From Aliitabrizicola sp041905595 (GTDB lineage: Bacteria; Pseudomonadota; Alphaproteobacteria; Rhodobacterales; Rhodobacteraceae), in assembly GCA_041905595.1 (NCBI GenBank), contig JAYRKT010000009.1, positions 62,001 through 126,000 of the forward strand: a stretch of 64,000 bases of DNA, written 5' to 3'. A program made the position numbers and the translations under genes. The notes under the pieces were generated by a model. The model had not been told where the DNA came from, did no database searches, and worked only from the letters and a program-made list of their open reading frames with translations. Numbering within the stretch: position 1 is the first letter of the stretch; every line of letters starts with the position of its first letter. Positions 25,569 to 33,724 of this stretch are shown here, one piece after another.

Positions 25569-27332
25569 TCAGTTCGAGGCGAGCTGCTTTGGCAACTTGA
25601 AGGTCCAAACCATCGCACCCTGGTTCAGGTAGTTGACCTTCTTGGCCACCTCGCCGCCCCAGAGCGGAACTGCGCCACCCCAGCCGGAGATGACCGAGAC
25701 GTACTGCTCTCCATCCATTTCCCAGGTCACCGGCTGGCCGACGACGCCCGAACCCGTCTGGAAGCTCCAGAGCTTTTCCCCGGTTTCGTCATTCAGCGCG
25801 ATGAAGTCGCCTTCTGGTGTGCCGAAGAACACAAGACCGCCGGCCGTCGTCATCACGCCACCCCAGAGCGGCGCCTCGTTGCGGTATTCCCACTTGATCT
25901 CGCCGGTATTGGGGTCGATCGCCTTCAGGCTACCGATATAGTCGTCGAACAGGGGCTTGATGGTGAAGCCGGCGCCGAGATAGGCCGCGCCCTTCTTGTA
26001 GCTGATAGGCTCGTTCCAGATGTCCATGCCCCATTCGTTGGACGGCACATAGAACATGCCGGTCTTCTGGCTGTAGGCCATCGGCATCCAGTTCTTGCCA
26101 CCAAGGAAGGAGGGAACGGAGAAGACCTGCTTGCCCTTCTCGCCTTCGGTCGCGGCCGAGGGGTCGCCGGGGCGGTTGTCCTCGTTGTAGATCGGGCGAC
26201 CGTTCTCATCGATGCCCTTGGCCCAGGTGATGTTCTTCACGAAGGGATAGGCCGCGATGAATTTGCCGTCGTCGCGGTTCAGGATGTAGAAGAAGCCGTT
26301 GCGGTCGGCAGTGGCGAAGCGCTTGTTGCCGTCCTTGTCGACAAAGCCCACGACCTCGTTCACGCCGTCGAAGTCCCAGCCCTCGCGAGGGGTGGACTGG
26401 AAGTGCCACTTGATCTCGCCCGTGGCCGGATCGATGCCCAGACGGCTGGCAGCATAGAGGTTGTCGCCCTTGTTGCCTTCCGTCGGGGTGCCGGCATTGC
26501 GCAGGTGGCTGTTCCAAGGCGCGGGGTTGCCAGCGCCAAAGACCAGCGTGTCGGTATCGGCGTCGTAGCTGCCGCCAAGCCAGGTCGCGCCGCCGCCGGT
26601 CTTCCACATGTCGCCCGGCCAGGTGGCGTTGAGCGTGCCGGTCATGGTGCTTTCCTTGCCGTGCAGGGTGCCCATGTGGCCTTCGATCACCGGGCGGGTC
26701 CAGACGGTCTCGCCGGTCTCGGCGTCAAATGCCGTCACCTGGCCGACGATACCGAACTCGCCGCCCGAGTTGCCGACGATGACCATGCCGTTCACGATCA
26801 GTGGCGCGGCGGTATAGGAATAGCCTTCCTTGTAGTCGGCGATCTTCTTGTTCCAGACGACATCGCCAGTCTTGCGGTTAAGCGCGACCAGACGCGCGTC
26901 GAGCGTTCCGAAATAGATGTTGTCGCCATAGATCGCCGCGCCCCGGTTGATCACGTCGCAGCAGGGCAGGATGCCTTCCGGCAGACGGGCGTCATACTGC
27001 CAGATTTCCTTGCCCGTCTTCAGGTCGATGGCAAAGAGGCGGCTGTAGCTGCCGGTGATATACATCACGCCGTCATAGATGATCGGCTGGCTTTCCTGGC
27101 CCCGCTGCTTTTCGCCGCCAAGGCTGAAGGCCCATGCCGGCATCAGGTTCTTCACGTTCGTGGCGTTCAGGGTGGTCAGGGGCGAGAAACGCTGCAATCC
27201 ACGGCCCATGCCGTTGGTCAGCACGTCGCCCGTGCTTTCGGCATCCTTGGCCAGATCCGCTTCCGTCACCTGAGCCTGAACGCTGCCGGCGCAGGCAAGA
27301 ACCGCCAACGCGGCGAATGCAAGCTTTCTCAT
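25569..27332 (-). CDS. xoxF: Lanthanide-dependent methanol dehydrogenase XoxF
   Basis: A 587-residue periplasmic PQQ quinoprotein with a signal peptide (1-20) and an eight-bladed propeller. Catalytic Asp320 and the extra Asp322 in WDFDG mark it as lanthanide-dependent; calcium MxaF enzymes have Ala at the second position. Adjacent Cys124-Cys125 (PCCDV) form the conserved disulfide ring, and Glu192 and Asn269 (GNPAPWN) are expected metal ligands. Tryptophan-docking WGGxxP repeats are present. It oxidises methanol (possibly other alcohols or formaldehyde) and passes electrons to cytochrome c. Size and sequence suit the XoxF5 clade. It has its own upstream palindrome (27416) and terminator; no mxaF/mxaI occurs in the window. 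Confidence 0.97.
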   Translation of the reverse strand: MRKLAFAALAVLACAGSVQAQVTEADLAKDAESTGDVLTNGMGRGLQRFSPLTTLNATNVKNLMPAWAFSLGGEKQRGQESQPIIYDGVMYITGSYSRLFAIDLKTGKEIWQYDARLPEGILPCCDVINRGAAIYGDNIYFGTLDARLVALNRKTGDVVWNKKIADYKEGYSYTAAPLIVNGMVIVGNSGGEFGIVGQVTAFDAETGETVWTRPVIEGHMGTLHGKESTMTGTLNATWPGDMWKTGGGATWLGGSYDADTDTLVFGAGNPAPWNSHLRNAGTPTEGNKGDNLYAASRLGIDPATGEIKWHFQSTPREGWDFDGVNEVVGFVDKDGNKRFATADRNGFFYILNRDDGKFIAAYPFVKNITWAKGIDENGRPIYNEDNRPGDPSAATEGEKGKQVFSVPSFLGGKNWMPMAYSQKTGMFYVPSNEWGMDIWNEPISYKKGAAYLGAGFTIKPLFDDYIGSLKAIDPNTGEIKWEYRNEAPLWGGVMTTAGGLVFFGTPEGDFIALNDETGEKLWSFQTGSGVVGQPVTWEMDGEQYVSVISGWGGAVPLWGGEVAKKVNYLNQGAMVWTFKLPKQLASN

Positions 27333-27410
27333 CGCTGTCCTCCCTCGTATCCCGCCCTACGATCGGCGCGGATTTCCTGCGCCATACTCCGACAGGATGG
27401 GGCTCGACTG

Positions 27411-27428
27411 AATTCGACCTTGGTCTAA
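27411..27428. promoter_or_regulatory. Island palindrome site D upstream of xoxF
   Basis: Core GACCTTGGTC at 27416-27425. On the xoxF strand the site reads TTAGACCAAGGTCGAATT and shares CCWAGGTCGAATT with site C at 31849. Its centre is 88.5 nt before the xoxF ATG, further away than for the other targets (58-68 nt), leaving room for a longer 5' leader. Confidence 0.6.
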
Positions 27429-27448
27429 CGGTCGGGACAGCGGCGAGA

Positions 27449-28006
27449 TCAGTAAAGGGGCTGGTACTTGTGATTGTCGGCGTCGGGCGTGACCTCGTCG
27501 AGGTCATAGCCAGCCGCCTGCAGCCGGCGCGCCACCGGCAGGCCGTCCTCGGCTGCCTCGTCGACATAGCTGCGTCCGAGGGCCTCGTCCGCGACGACAC
27601 CGCGCCCGCGCATCAGGTCGAGGCCATAGTTGAACTTGCCGACCGGATCGCCGGCATCGGCTGCCTTGCGGTCCCATTCTGCGGCCGCATCAGGGTCCTC
27701 TGGCGCGCCGAGGCCGTTGTCGTCCAGCTGCGACATCCAGGTCATGGCGCCGGTCCACCCATCCGCCGCGCAGGCCTCGAACAGCTGGCGCGCCATGACA
27801 TGCCGTCCGGACTTGGTGATGAAATACCCTGTCGAACAGATCGCCAGATTGGTGTGACCTTCGGCCACCTCCTTCATCACCCGGTTGAGACTCAGTTCCT
27901 CGGGGTTGAGCGTGCCGTTTTCATCCTCCACCGAATCCGGCACGGTTTCAGCCACCGCCGAAAGGGGGGCCAGAGCAAGCACGAGGGCGGCGGCTACAAG
28001 GCGCAT
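27449..28006 (-). CDS. Periplasmic Sel1-repeat protein of the XoxF island
   Basis: A 185-residue exported protein with a signal peptide (MRLVAAALVLALAPLSAVA) and an AGGAGAG ribosome site. Its middle and C-terminal parts show TPR/Sel1-type repeats (GAMTWMSQLDDNGLGA.EDPDAAAEWDRKAADAGDPVGKFNYGLDLMRGRGV). Two cysteines (ICSTGYF, FEACAADG) may pair. Sel1 proteins are scaffolds for protein-protein contacts. Placed directly before xoxF, it may help assemble or dock the dehydrogenase; that is inference. A half-site of the island palindrome lies 67 nt upstream. Confidence 0.8.
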   Translation of the reverse strand: MRLVAAALVLALAPLSAVAETVPDSVEDENGTLNPEELSLNRVMKEVAEGHTNLAICSTGYFITKSGRHVMARQLFEACAADGWTGAMTWMSQLDDNGLGAPEDPDAAAEWDRKAADAGDPVGKFNYGLDLMRGRGVVADEALGRSYVDEAAEDGLPVARRLQAAGYDLDEVTPDADNHKYQPLY

Positions 28007-28065
28007 GGAACTCTCCTGTCACTGTTCGCTGCGACAAACGTAGCAGAATCGGACAGGGCGCGCTC

Positions 28066-28083
28066 CGGTCTCATGGTCGTAGA
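28066..28083. promoter_or_regulatory. Degenerate island site upstream of the Sel1 gene
   Basis: On the minus strand CTACGACCATGAGACC contains one perfect half (TACGACC, 28075-28081) and a degraded second half. The implied centre (28073.5) is 67.5 nt before the start codon at 28006, matching the spacing of the better sites. It resembles the two CTACGACCATAA copies at 36753 and 36776. Confidence 0.4.
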
Positions 28084-28091
28084 TCGGATCG

Positions 28092-28880
28092 TCAGGCCTT
28101 GCGCGAGGCCAGCCCACGCGCCGGGTCATAGCCCCAGACCGCCAGCGCCCCGAACACAAGCATCGCCCCGGCGGTCACGGCGAGCGCGAGCAGATTGGCC
28201 TTCCCGTAAAGCGCGAAGCGGATCAGTTCGACGGCATGGGTGAAGGGATTCGCCTGGCAGAGGTCGCGCAGGCGCGGCGAGGCTTCGGCCATCTTCCACA
28301 GCGGATAGAGAGCCGAGGAGAGGAAGAACATCGGGAAGATCACGAAGTTCATCACTCCGGCAAAGTTCTCGAGCTGGCGGATCATCGACGAAAGAAACAG
28401 ACCAAGCGCGGCCAGCATCATCGCCGCCAGAAGGATCGCCGGCAACGCCGCGACATAGCCCAAAGGCGAAAACCGGATGCCATAGAGCGCTGCGACGACA
28501 AGGAAGGCATAGGCCTGCAGCACCGAAATCAGGGCCGCCGCCACCAGCCGGCAGAAAAGCAGCCACCAGCGCGGCAGTGGCGCGGTCAGCAGGAGCCGCA
28601 TCGACCCCATCTCGCGGTCATAAACGAGACTTAGCGAGGACTGCATCCCGTTAAACAGAAGGATCATGCCAACGAGTCCAGGCACGATGTAGATCTCGTA
28701 GGTGATGTAGGTCTGATAGGGGGGTGTGATCGACAGGCCAAGTGCAGCACGAAATCCGGCAGCAAAGACGAACAGCCAGACAAGCGGCCGGACCAGTGCC
28801 GACACGAGGCGCCCCTTCTGGCCGAGGAAGCGCAAGGCCTCGCGCATCAGGATCGCCTTCAGGGCATGGAGCCAGTTCAT
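28092..28880 (-). CDS. PQQ-island ABC-2 type transporter permease
   Basis: A 262-residue ABC-2 exporter permease with six hydrophobic helices and the typical central segment YDREMGSMRLLLTAPLPRWWLLFCRL. Genes of this type are found beside PQQ alcohol dehydrogenases together with an ATPase, a beta-propeller protein and a binding protein (the ped/PQQ-associated ABC set). It overlaps the ATPase stop by 4 nt. The exported or sensed compound is unknown. Confidence 0.9.
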   Translation of the reverse strand: MNWLHALKAILMREALRFLGQKGRLVSALVRPLVWLFVFAAGFRAALGLSITPPYQTYITYEIYIVPGLVGMILLFNGMQSSLSLVYDREMGSMRLLLTAPLPRWWLLFCRLVAAALISVLQAYAFLVVAALYGIRFSPLGYVAALPAILLAAMMLAALGLFLSSMIRQLENFAGVMNFVIFPMFFLSSALYPLWKMAEASPRLRDLCQANPFTHAVELIRFALYGKANLLALAVTAGAMLVFGALAVWGYDPARGLASRKA

Positions 28881-29590
28881 GCGGTTGCCCCGGTCATGCG
28901 CAGGAAGGCCGCCGTGAGGTCGCCGCCTCCGATCTCGCCCGCCACCCCATCGGCAAGCACCCTGCCCCGGTGCAGGACGACCAGCCGGTCCCCGGCGCGC
29001 ACCTCATCCACCAGATGCGTGGCCCAGAGCACGGTCAGCCTCTGCCCCGCCAGATCATGGGCATGCGCGGTGATCGCCGCCCGCGAGGCGGCATCAAGCC
29101 CGACAGTCGGCTCATCGAGGAGCAAGACCGACGGGCGGTGGATCAGGGCGCGGGCGATCTCCATCCTGCGGCGGTGGCCGCCGTTCAGGGCGCCGGCCCT
29201 TTCGCCCGCCCGTTCGGCCATGCCAAGCCGATCCAGCGCCTCGGCCGTCCGGCGTTCTGCCTCGCGCCCCGAGATCCCGTGCAGCGCTGCGAAGTAAAGC
29301 AGGTTGCGGCGTACGGTCAGGTCAAGATCCAGCGTCGAGGACTGGAACACCACACCCAGCTGGGAAAGTGCCGCAAGGGGCTCGCGCGACAGATCGTGGC
29401 CTGCGATCTCTATGTGGCCGGCGCGGGCCACGAAAAGCCGCGTCAGCAGGCCGAAGAGCGTGGACTTGCCTGCGCCGTTCGGGCCGAGGAGCGCGCAGAA
29501 ACGGCCGGGCTCGACCGTGAAGGTGACATCCTCCAGCGCCCGCTTGGTGCGGAAATCATAGGTGATGCCTTCTACGGTCAGCCCGGCCAT
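28877..29590 (-). CDS. PQQ-associated ABC transporter ATP-binding protein
   Basis: A 237-residue ATPase: Walker A GPNGAGKST, signature LNGGHRRR (an unusual variant of LSGGQ), Walker B LLLDEPTVGLD, switch His in WATHLVDEV. The LNGGHRRR form is typical of the PQQ-dependent-catabolism-associated ATPases. It is followed directly by its ABC-2 permease and preceded by the beta-propeller gene, giving the conserved set. Spacing to the propeller gene is 39 nt. Confidence 0.92.
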   Translation of the reverse strand: MAGLTVEGITYDFRTKRALEDVTFTVEPGRFCALLGPNGAGKSTLFGLLTRLFVARAGHIEIAGHDLSREPLAALSQLGVVFQSSTLDLDLTVRRNLLYFAALHGISGREAERRTAEALDRLGMAERAGERAGALNGGHRRRMEIARALIHRPSVLLLDEPTVGLDAASRAAITAHAHDLAGQRLTVLWATHLVDEVRAGDRLVVLHRGRVLADGVAGEIGGGDLTAAFLRMTGATA

Positions 29591-29629
29591 GTCTGCCTCT
29601 TTCTGTCCTTTCCAGGTTCCTTTCCCGCC

Positions 29630-30589
29630 TCAGGGGCGCGTCGCTGCCCCCCATGGGAAGCGGCCGACCTTGATCGATTTCACAGGCTGGCGGGAGGCGA
29701 CGTCGATCACCGTCACGTCGCCCGAAACGCCATTGGTGGTGAACAGCTGGCTGCCATCTGGCGAAAAGGTCATGTGCCAGACGCGGCGGCCAACGAGAAT
29801 ATAATCCTCGACCTCGTAGGTCTCGGCATTCACCACGGCAATGTGGTTTGCGGGACCGAGGGCGACAAACGCCGTCTTGCCGTCGGGCGAAAACTGGATG
29901 CCGACCGCCTGGATCAGGTCATTGCTTACCCCGGGGATGGCGAAGCGGATCTTGTGCGTCTCGACCTGCGAAGCGACATCGAAGACCGTCACCGTTCCGC
30001 CGATTTCCGAACTGACCCAAAGCTCGGCTCCGCCCTTGGTGAATTCCGCATGACGGGGGCGGGCATCGACAAGGGTATTGGCGAAGATCGTGTTGGTCGC
30101 CGTGTCAATCCAATGCGCCATATTGGTCGTCTCGGAGGTGGTAATGACGATCTTGCCATCGGGCGAGACTGCCATCCCCTCGGGTTCGATCCCGACATCG
30201 ATCTGGCCGACGACCTTACGGCTTTCCACGTCGACCACGGTCGTCACCGCGTCATTCTCGTTGGCAATCCACAGATGACGGTCGTCTGGGGCAAGCACGA
30301 ACTGCTCGGGATCCTCGCCGGACGGAAGATCATGCAAGATCTCGCCGGTCGCCGGGTCCATGACCTGAACCGTGTCGCTGTCAGAGGCGCAGATATAGGC
30401 GCGGCTGTGGTCCGAGTTGAAGGTTATCCCGCGCGGCCGCTCGCCGGTCGGGATCGTGCGGACGACCTCGAGCGTATCCACGTCGATGACCGAGATGTTG
30501 TCGTCCTTCTCGTTCGTGACCCAGATCTCGGCGGCACTACCGGGGAGCGGCAGCGCGATGAACAACAGAGTGGTCAGTATCCGGTTCAC
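29630..30589 (-). CDS. PQQ-associated YVTN beta-propeller protein
   Basis: A 319-residue periplasmic seven-bladed propeller of the PQQ-dependent-catabolism-associated family. It has repeating units such as IWVTNEKDDNISVIDVDTLEVVRTI, HLWIANENDAVTTVVDVES and LWVSSEIGGTVTVFDVASQ. The start is the GTG at 30589, supported by GGAGG just upstream and a following signal peptide (NRILTTLLFIALPLPGSAAE). It begins 2 nt past the binding-protein stop codon. It likely binds a partner protein or cofactor in the periplasm for the ABC system. Confidence 0.9.
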   Translation of the reverse strand: MNRILTTLLFIALPLPGSAAEIWVTNEKDDNISVIDVDTLEVVRTIPTGERPRGITFNSDHSRAYICASDSDTVQVMDPATGEILHDLPSGEDPEQFVLAPDDRHLWIANENDAVTTVVDVESRKVVGQIDVGIEPEGMAVSPDGKIVITTSETTNMAHWIDTATNTIFANTLVDARPRHAEFTKGGAELWVSSEIGGTVTVFDVASQVETHKIRFAIPGVSNDLIQAVGIQFSPDGKTAFVALGPANHIAVVNAETYEVEDYILVGRRVWHMTFSPDGSQLFTTNGVSGDVTVIDVASRQPVKSIKVGRFPWGAATRP

Positions 30590-30590
30590 G

Positions 30591-31775
30591 TCATCCTCCA
30601 AAGGCGGTGCAGGCGCTTTCCGGCTGATCAAGGCCGAGGCTGTCGAGTTCGTTGACCTGATGCAGGAAGCCGTCGAGTGGGGCGAGTTCCACGAGCGCGC
30701 GCGCATTCACGACCGCGATCGGCTGCCGCAGCTGGCCGTTCCAGCCCCGATAGCTCAGGCTGCGCCCTTTGAATCCGTCCAGGGTGAAGGCATCCGACAG
30801 GATGTATCCGCGCAGCACCTGCGGGTCGGCGGAATTCGTGCGCGTCACCGCTTCGCCAACCGTGCGCAGCGCGGCCCAGGCCGCGTAGTCGCGCGATTGC
30901 ATGTCACGTCCGGCCGCCTTCTCGAACCGGTTCTGCAACTGGACCGCGCCCCATTGCTCCAGCACGGGCGCCCAGCCTTCGGGCCGCAGCCCGTCCGATC
31001 CGGCGACTGGACGCGGAAGCCAGGTGTTGTCCTGGACATAGCGGGCGAAATCGTCGGTCGCGTCGGCGATCAGCAGGATGTCGTAGTCGGGGAAATCCTG
31101 GGTGAACAGGGGAATTTCCTGCCCCGTCGCGCGGCGCAGGTCAGTGTCAAAAGTCCAGTCCTTTTCCGCCAGGATCTCGACCCCGTATTTTGCGGCCGAC
31201 GCCTTCAGTGTGTCCGCCAGCGCGCGGTCGGCCGGCCGCGGCCCGACGATCAGCACCGTGCGTGTCCAGCGCCTTTCCAGCAGGACCTGCATCAGCGCGT
31301 CGGTGCGCATCGCGTCCTCTGGAATGGAGTGGAGCAGGTTCGCCCGGCAGTCCGCATCGCGCAGGCGCCGATCGCCCGAAGAGACATTGAACAGAAGCGC
31401 GCTCTGTGCTTCCGGCAGGTCCGCGACCTTGAGGATGTCCTCAGTCGGGGCATCGACGAACAGGATCGACGACTCCGTCAGAGCGGCCTTGGCAGCCGCG
31501 ACAAGGTCATCCCCGGGCGGGACCGATTTGATGTCGAGACTGTAGCTCTGCCCCATGAACCGGCCGGTGGTCATCGTGTCGGCAAGGGCCAGTTCGGCAC
31601 CCGCAATGCCACGATCTTCGGGAATAGGGTCGAGGTTTGACAGCACTGGCGGCGCAGCGACCTCCTGCCGGAGATAGACCATCGGAATCGACAGTTCGGC
31701 CAGAGCGGGGCTGCCGCCAAACAGCGTCGCCGCAAGCGCCAGCGGTACCGCCGCCCGTGCAAAGCTGGTTTCCAT
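30591..31775 (-). CDS. PQQ-associated ABC transporter substrate-binding protein (branched-chain-type fold)
   Basis: A 394-residue exported protein. The ATG at 31775 has GGAGGAG upstream and gives a signal peptide (METSFARAAVPLALAATLFGGSPALA). The body has a type I periplasmic-binding fold: LADTMTTGRFMGQSYSLDIKSV, SILFVDAPTEDILKVAD, LLHSIPEDAMRTDALMQVLLERRWTRTVLIVG. It matches the PQQ-linked binding-protein family that accompanies the propeller and ABC-2 exporter. It is the first gene of that operon and is divergent from the cytochrome gene across a double operator. Confidence 0.88.
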   Translation of the reverse strand: METSFARAAVPLALAATLFGGSPALAELSIPMVYLRQEVAAPPVLSNLDPIPEDRGIAGAELALADTMTTGRFMGQSYSLDIKSVPPGDDLVAAAKAALTESSILFVDAPTEDILKVADLPEAQSALLFNVSSGDRRLRDADCRANLLHSIPEDAMRTDALMQVLLERRWTRTVLIVGPRPADRALADTLKASAAKYGVEILAEKDWTFDTDLRRATGQEIPLFTQDFPDYDILLIADATDDFARYVQDNTWLPRPVAGSDGLRPEGWAPVLEQWGAVQLQNRFEKAAGRDMQSRDYAAWAALRTVGEAVTRTNSADPQVLRGYILSDAFTLDGFKGRSLSYRGWNGQLRQPIAVVNARALVELAPLDGFLHQVNELDSLGLDQPESACTAFGG

Positions 31776-31824
31776 GACGGTCTCCTCCCGCAGGAACCCT
31801 AGGTGCGCCGTCCTCGCCCACGAA

Positions 31825-31866
31825 ATACGACCAAGGTCGAACGGGGGATTGCGACCTAGGTCGAAT
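31825..31866. promoter_or_regulatory. Twin island palindromes B and C (divergent promoter)
   Basis: Site B is ATACGACCAAGGTCGA (31825-31840) and site C is TTGCGACCTAGGTCGAA (31849-31865). Both cores are perfect palindromes, and their centres are 24 bp apart. B is centred 58.5 nt from the binding-protein start at 31775, and C is centred 64.5 nt from the cytochrome start at 31922. One site per divergent promoter is the simplest reading. Confidence 0.65.
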
Positions 31867-31921
31867 TCCGCGCTGCGGCACCGGGACCTATCTTCCGCCG
31901 AACACATGCAAGGGAGTTACC

Positions 31922-32608
31922 ATGTCCAAGATCTTTCTGCGGGGCGCGCTTGCCGCCGTCGCCCTTCTGGGTGTGGCCCAAATGGCAGCCGGACACGGCG
32001 ATGTCACCCCTCAGCCGGTCAATACCGATGCCTTGCCCGACGTGGGCGAGGAATGGCTGACCGAGAACCCCTACCGGGAAGAAAAGGCCGGCTACGAGAC
32101 TTGGCTGACGGCCGTGCAGATCGGATCCTCCGGCTTCAACCAGAACTGCGCCCGCTGCCACGGCCTGGGGGCGGTTTCGGGCGGTCTTGCCCCCGACCTT
32201 CGCTTCCTCGAGGCGTCGGAATATGGTGACGAATGGTTCGTCGAGCGGTTCCAGCATGGCTATACCCAGGACGGCACGACGAAGATGCCCGCCTTTGGAG
32301 AGGTTCTGGGCCAGAAGGCCGGCTGGGCGATCCGAACCTATATCGAGACCCGCCCCGAGGATGGCGCGCTCGACGCGCATTCGGAGCGGCTGCACACGAT
32401 CCGCGACGAGCTCGCTTCCGGCAACGTCCAGGACCCGGCGGCGCTGAAGTCCGAACTGGAAAGCATTTCGAAAGAGGTCAAGACGGCCTCGGGCGCGCCG
32501 GTCTCCGACAGCGTCGCTTTCGAGGCGTCACTGATCCTGACGGACAAGCCGGAAACCTGGAAAGAGGCCGCGGACATTCTGACAGTGGGCCTGTCGGCCT
32601 CGCATTGA
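31922..32608 (+). CDS. pedF: Cytochrome c-550 PedF-like electron acceptor
   Basis: A 228-residue exported c-type cytochrome with a signal peptide (cleavage near residue 24), one haem site Cys76-Ala-Arg-Cys79-His80, and a probable axial Met in GTTKMPAFG. The N-terminal HGDVTPQPV and the FNQNCARCHGL block are those I associate with the PedF family, which accompanies PQQ alcohol dehydrogenases. It probably takes electrons from XoxF, the role of XoxG elsewhere. Note the unusual alpha-helical C-terminal extension (about residues 140-228). xoxJ follows 1 nt later. Confidence 0.88.
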   Translation: MSKIFLRGALAAVALLGVAQMAAGHGDVTPQPVNTDALPDVGEEWLTENPYREEKAGYETWLTAVQIGSSGFNQNCARCHGLGAVSGGLAPDLRFLEASEYGDEWFVERFQHGYTQDGTTKMPAFGEVLGQKAGWAIRTYIETRPEDGALDAHSERLHTIRDELASGNVQDPAALKSELESISKEVKTASGAPVSDSVAFEASLILTDKPETWKEAADILTVGLSASH

Positions 32609-32609
32609 G

Positions 32610-33506
32610 ATGAACCGCCGCCTGCTTCTGGCAGTTCTTCTGGGCGCCACCTTGCCGGGTGGCGCCTTCGCGCGTTGCGAAGGCTACGTCCCGCAGGCCA
32701 AGCCCCAGAACACCTTCGCACAGGATGTCGGACGCGACTTCGACCGTATCGTCGACGAAGGCTGGATCGAATTCGCCGTCTATGAGGACTTCTTTCCCTG
32801 GTCCTACGAAGAAGCCGGCGAAGTCAGGGGCGTCGATGTGGACATCGGGCGCATCATCGCCGCCGATCTGGGCGTGACGCCGCGGTTTCGCATGGTACAG
32901 GCCGGCGAGAACCTTGAAGCCGACCTGATGAACTATGTCTGGAAAGGCGCCGTGGTGAACGGGCATGTCAGCGACGTCATGCTGCATGTGCCCTATGACA
33001 GCGAACTCGTCTGTCGCATCGAGCAGGTCACCTTCACAGGCCAGTACATGACCGAGACGGTCGCCATCGCCTACCGGCCCGCCGACTACCCCGAGAAGCC
33101 GCCGACCCCTCCGTATTTCCGCTATGACCCTGTCGCGGTCGAGAACGACTCGATTTCCGATTTCTTCCTGACCAACCTGCTTGGGGCTCAGGCCAAGATC
33201 AACCGCTTCCCCTCAGCCCAGGCGGCAGTCGATGCCCTGGCCTCGGGAGAGGCCATGGCCGCCATGGCGCCACGCGGAGAGTTGGAAGGCGGCCTGACCC
33301 GCCATGCGGGCACCGATTTCGCGGTGACCGAGCCGCCGCTCCTGGGCTTTGCTCGCGGGAAGTGGACGCTTGGCGTCGGCGTGGGCCTCCAACATAAGGA
33401 TCTGGGCTACGCCGTTGATATGGCCATCGAAAAGGCCCTGGCCGACGGGCGCGTCGCCGCCGTGTTCAAGGAGCATGGCCTGACCTTCACGCCCCCTGCA
33501 CGATAG
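32610..33506 (+). CDS. xoxJ: XoxJ/MxaJ-like periplasmic binding protein
   Basis: A 298-residue periplasmic protein with a signal peptide (MNRRLLLAVLLGATLPGGAFA) and an amino-acid-binding-protein fold (FAVYEDFFPWSYEEAGEVRGVDVDIGRIIAADLG; DSELVCRIEQVTFTGQYMTETVAIAY). It belongs to the quinoprotein-dehydrogenase-associated group that includes XoxJ and MxaJ, thought to help mature or activate apo-XoxF by partial unfolding and cofactor loading. The gene follows the cytochrome gene immediately, the conserved xoxG-xoxJ order. Confidence 0.9.
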   Translation: MNRRLLLAVLLGATLPGGAFARCEGYVPQAKPQNTFAQDVGRDFDRIVDEGWIEFAVYEDFFPWSYEEAGEVRGVDVDIGRIIAADLGVTPRFRMVQAGENLEADLMNYVWKGAVVNGHVSDVMLHVPYDSELVCRIEQVTFTGQYMTETVAIAYRPADYPEKPPTPPYFRYDPVAVENDSISDFFLTNLLGAQAKINRFPSAQAAVDALASGEAMAAMAPRGELEGGLTRHAGTDFAVTEPPLLGFARGKWTLGVGVGLQHKDLGYAVDMAIEKALADGRVAAVFKEHGLTFTPPAR

Positions 33507-33546
33507 CTTCCAAGTCCGGGACGGTCGCCGTCGGCGCGCTGTCCAT

Positions 33547-33562
33547 CCTCCCAAGGTCGCAT
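33547..33562. promoter_or_regulatory. Weak island site upstream of pqqA
   Basis: TCCCAAGGTCGC retains the right half (AAGGTCG) and loses two positions of the left half. The implied centre (33553.5) is 62.5 nt before the pqqA ATG, within the 58-68 nt spacing of the strong sites. Alone it would not be convincing. Confidence 0.35.
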
Positions 33563-33615
33563 ATGCCGGGATCGGGAATCGTGCCCTAATGACCGGACCT
33601 AGAGGAGGACAACCG

Positions 33616-33711
33616 ATGCGCTGGAGCAAACCGAAGGCCGTGGAAGTGCGGTGCGGAATGGAAATCAACATGTACGGCCCCGCCGAGGACGATGACCGCA
33701 CGGTGATCTGA
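33616..33711 (+). CDS. pqqA: PqqA, ribosomal precursor peptide of PQQ
   Basis: A 31-residue peptide starting MRWSKPKAVEV, with the cross-linked pair Glu16 and Tyr20 in EINMY. PQQ is built from these two side chains. AGAGGAGG lies 7 nt before the ATG. The C-terminal tail is acidic (PAEDDDRTVI). It is the first gene of pqqABCDE, and its 13-nt gap to pqqB completes the canonical order. It needs to be far more abundant than the enzymes, so a strong promoter or stabilised leader is expected. Confidence 0.95.
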   Translation: MRWSKPKAVEVRCGMEINMYGPAEDDDRTVI

Positions 33712-33724
33712 GAAGGCCCATGCC

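Noticed and set aside
25491..27428. A 645-codon open frame antisense to xoxF
   Set aside because: xoxF is unambiguous; the antisense product has no domain and no ribosome site.
28742..30655. A 637-codon open frame antisense to the PQQ-associated ATPase and propeller genes
   Set aside because: Both sense genes match known families with ribosome sites; the antisense frame is compositionally artificial.
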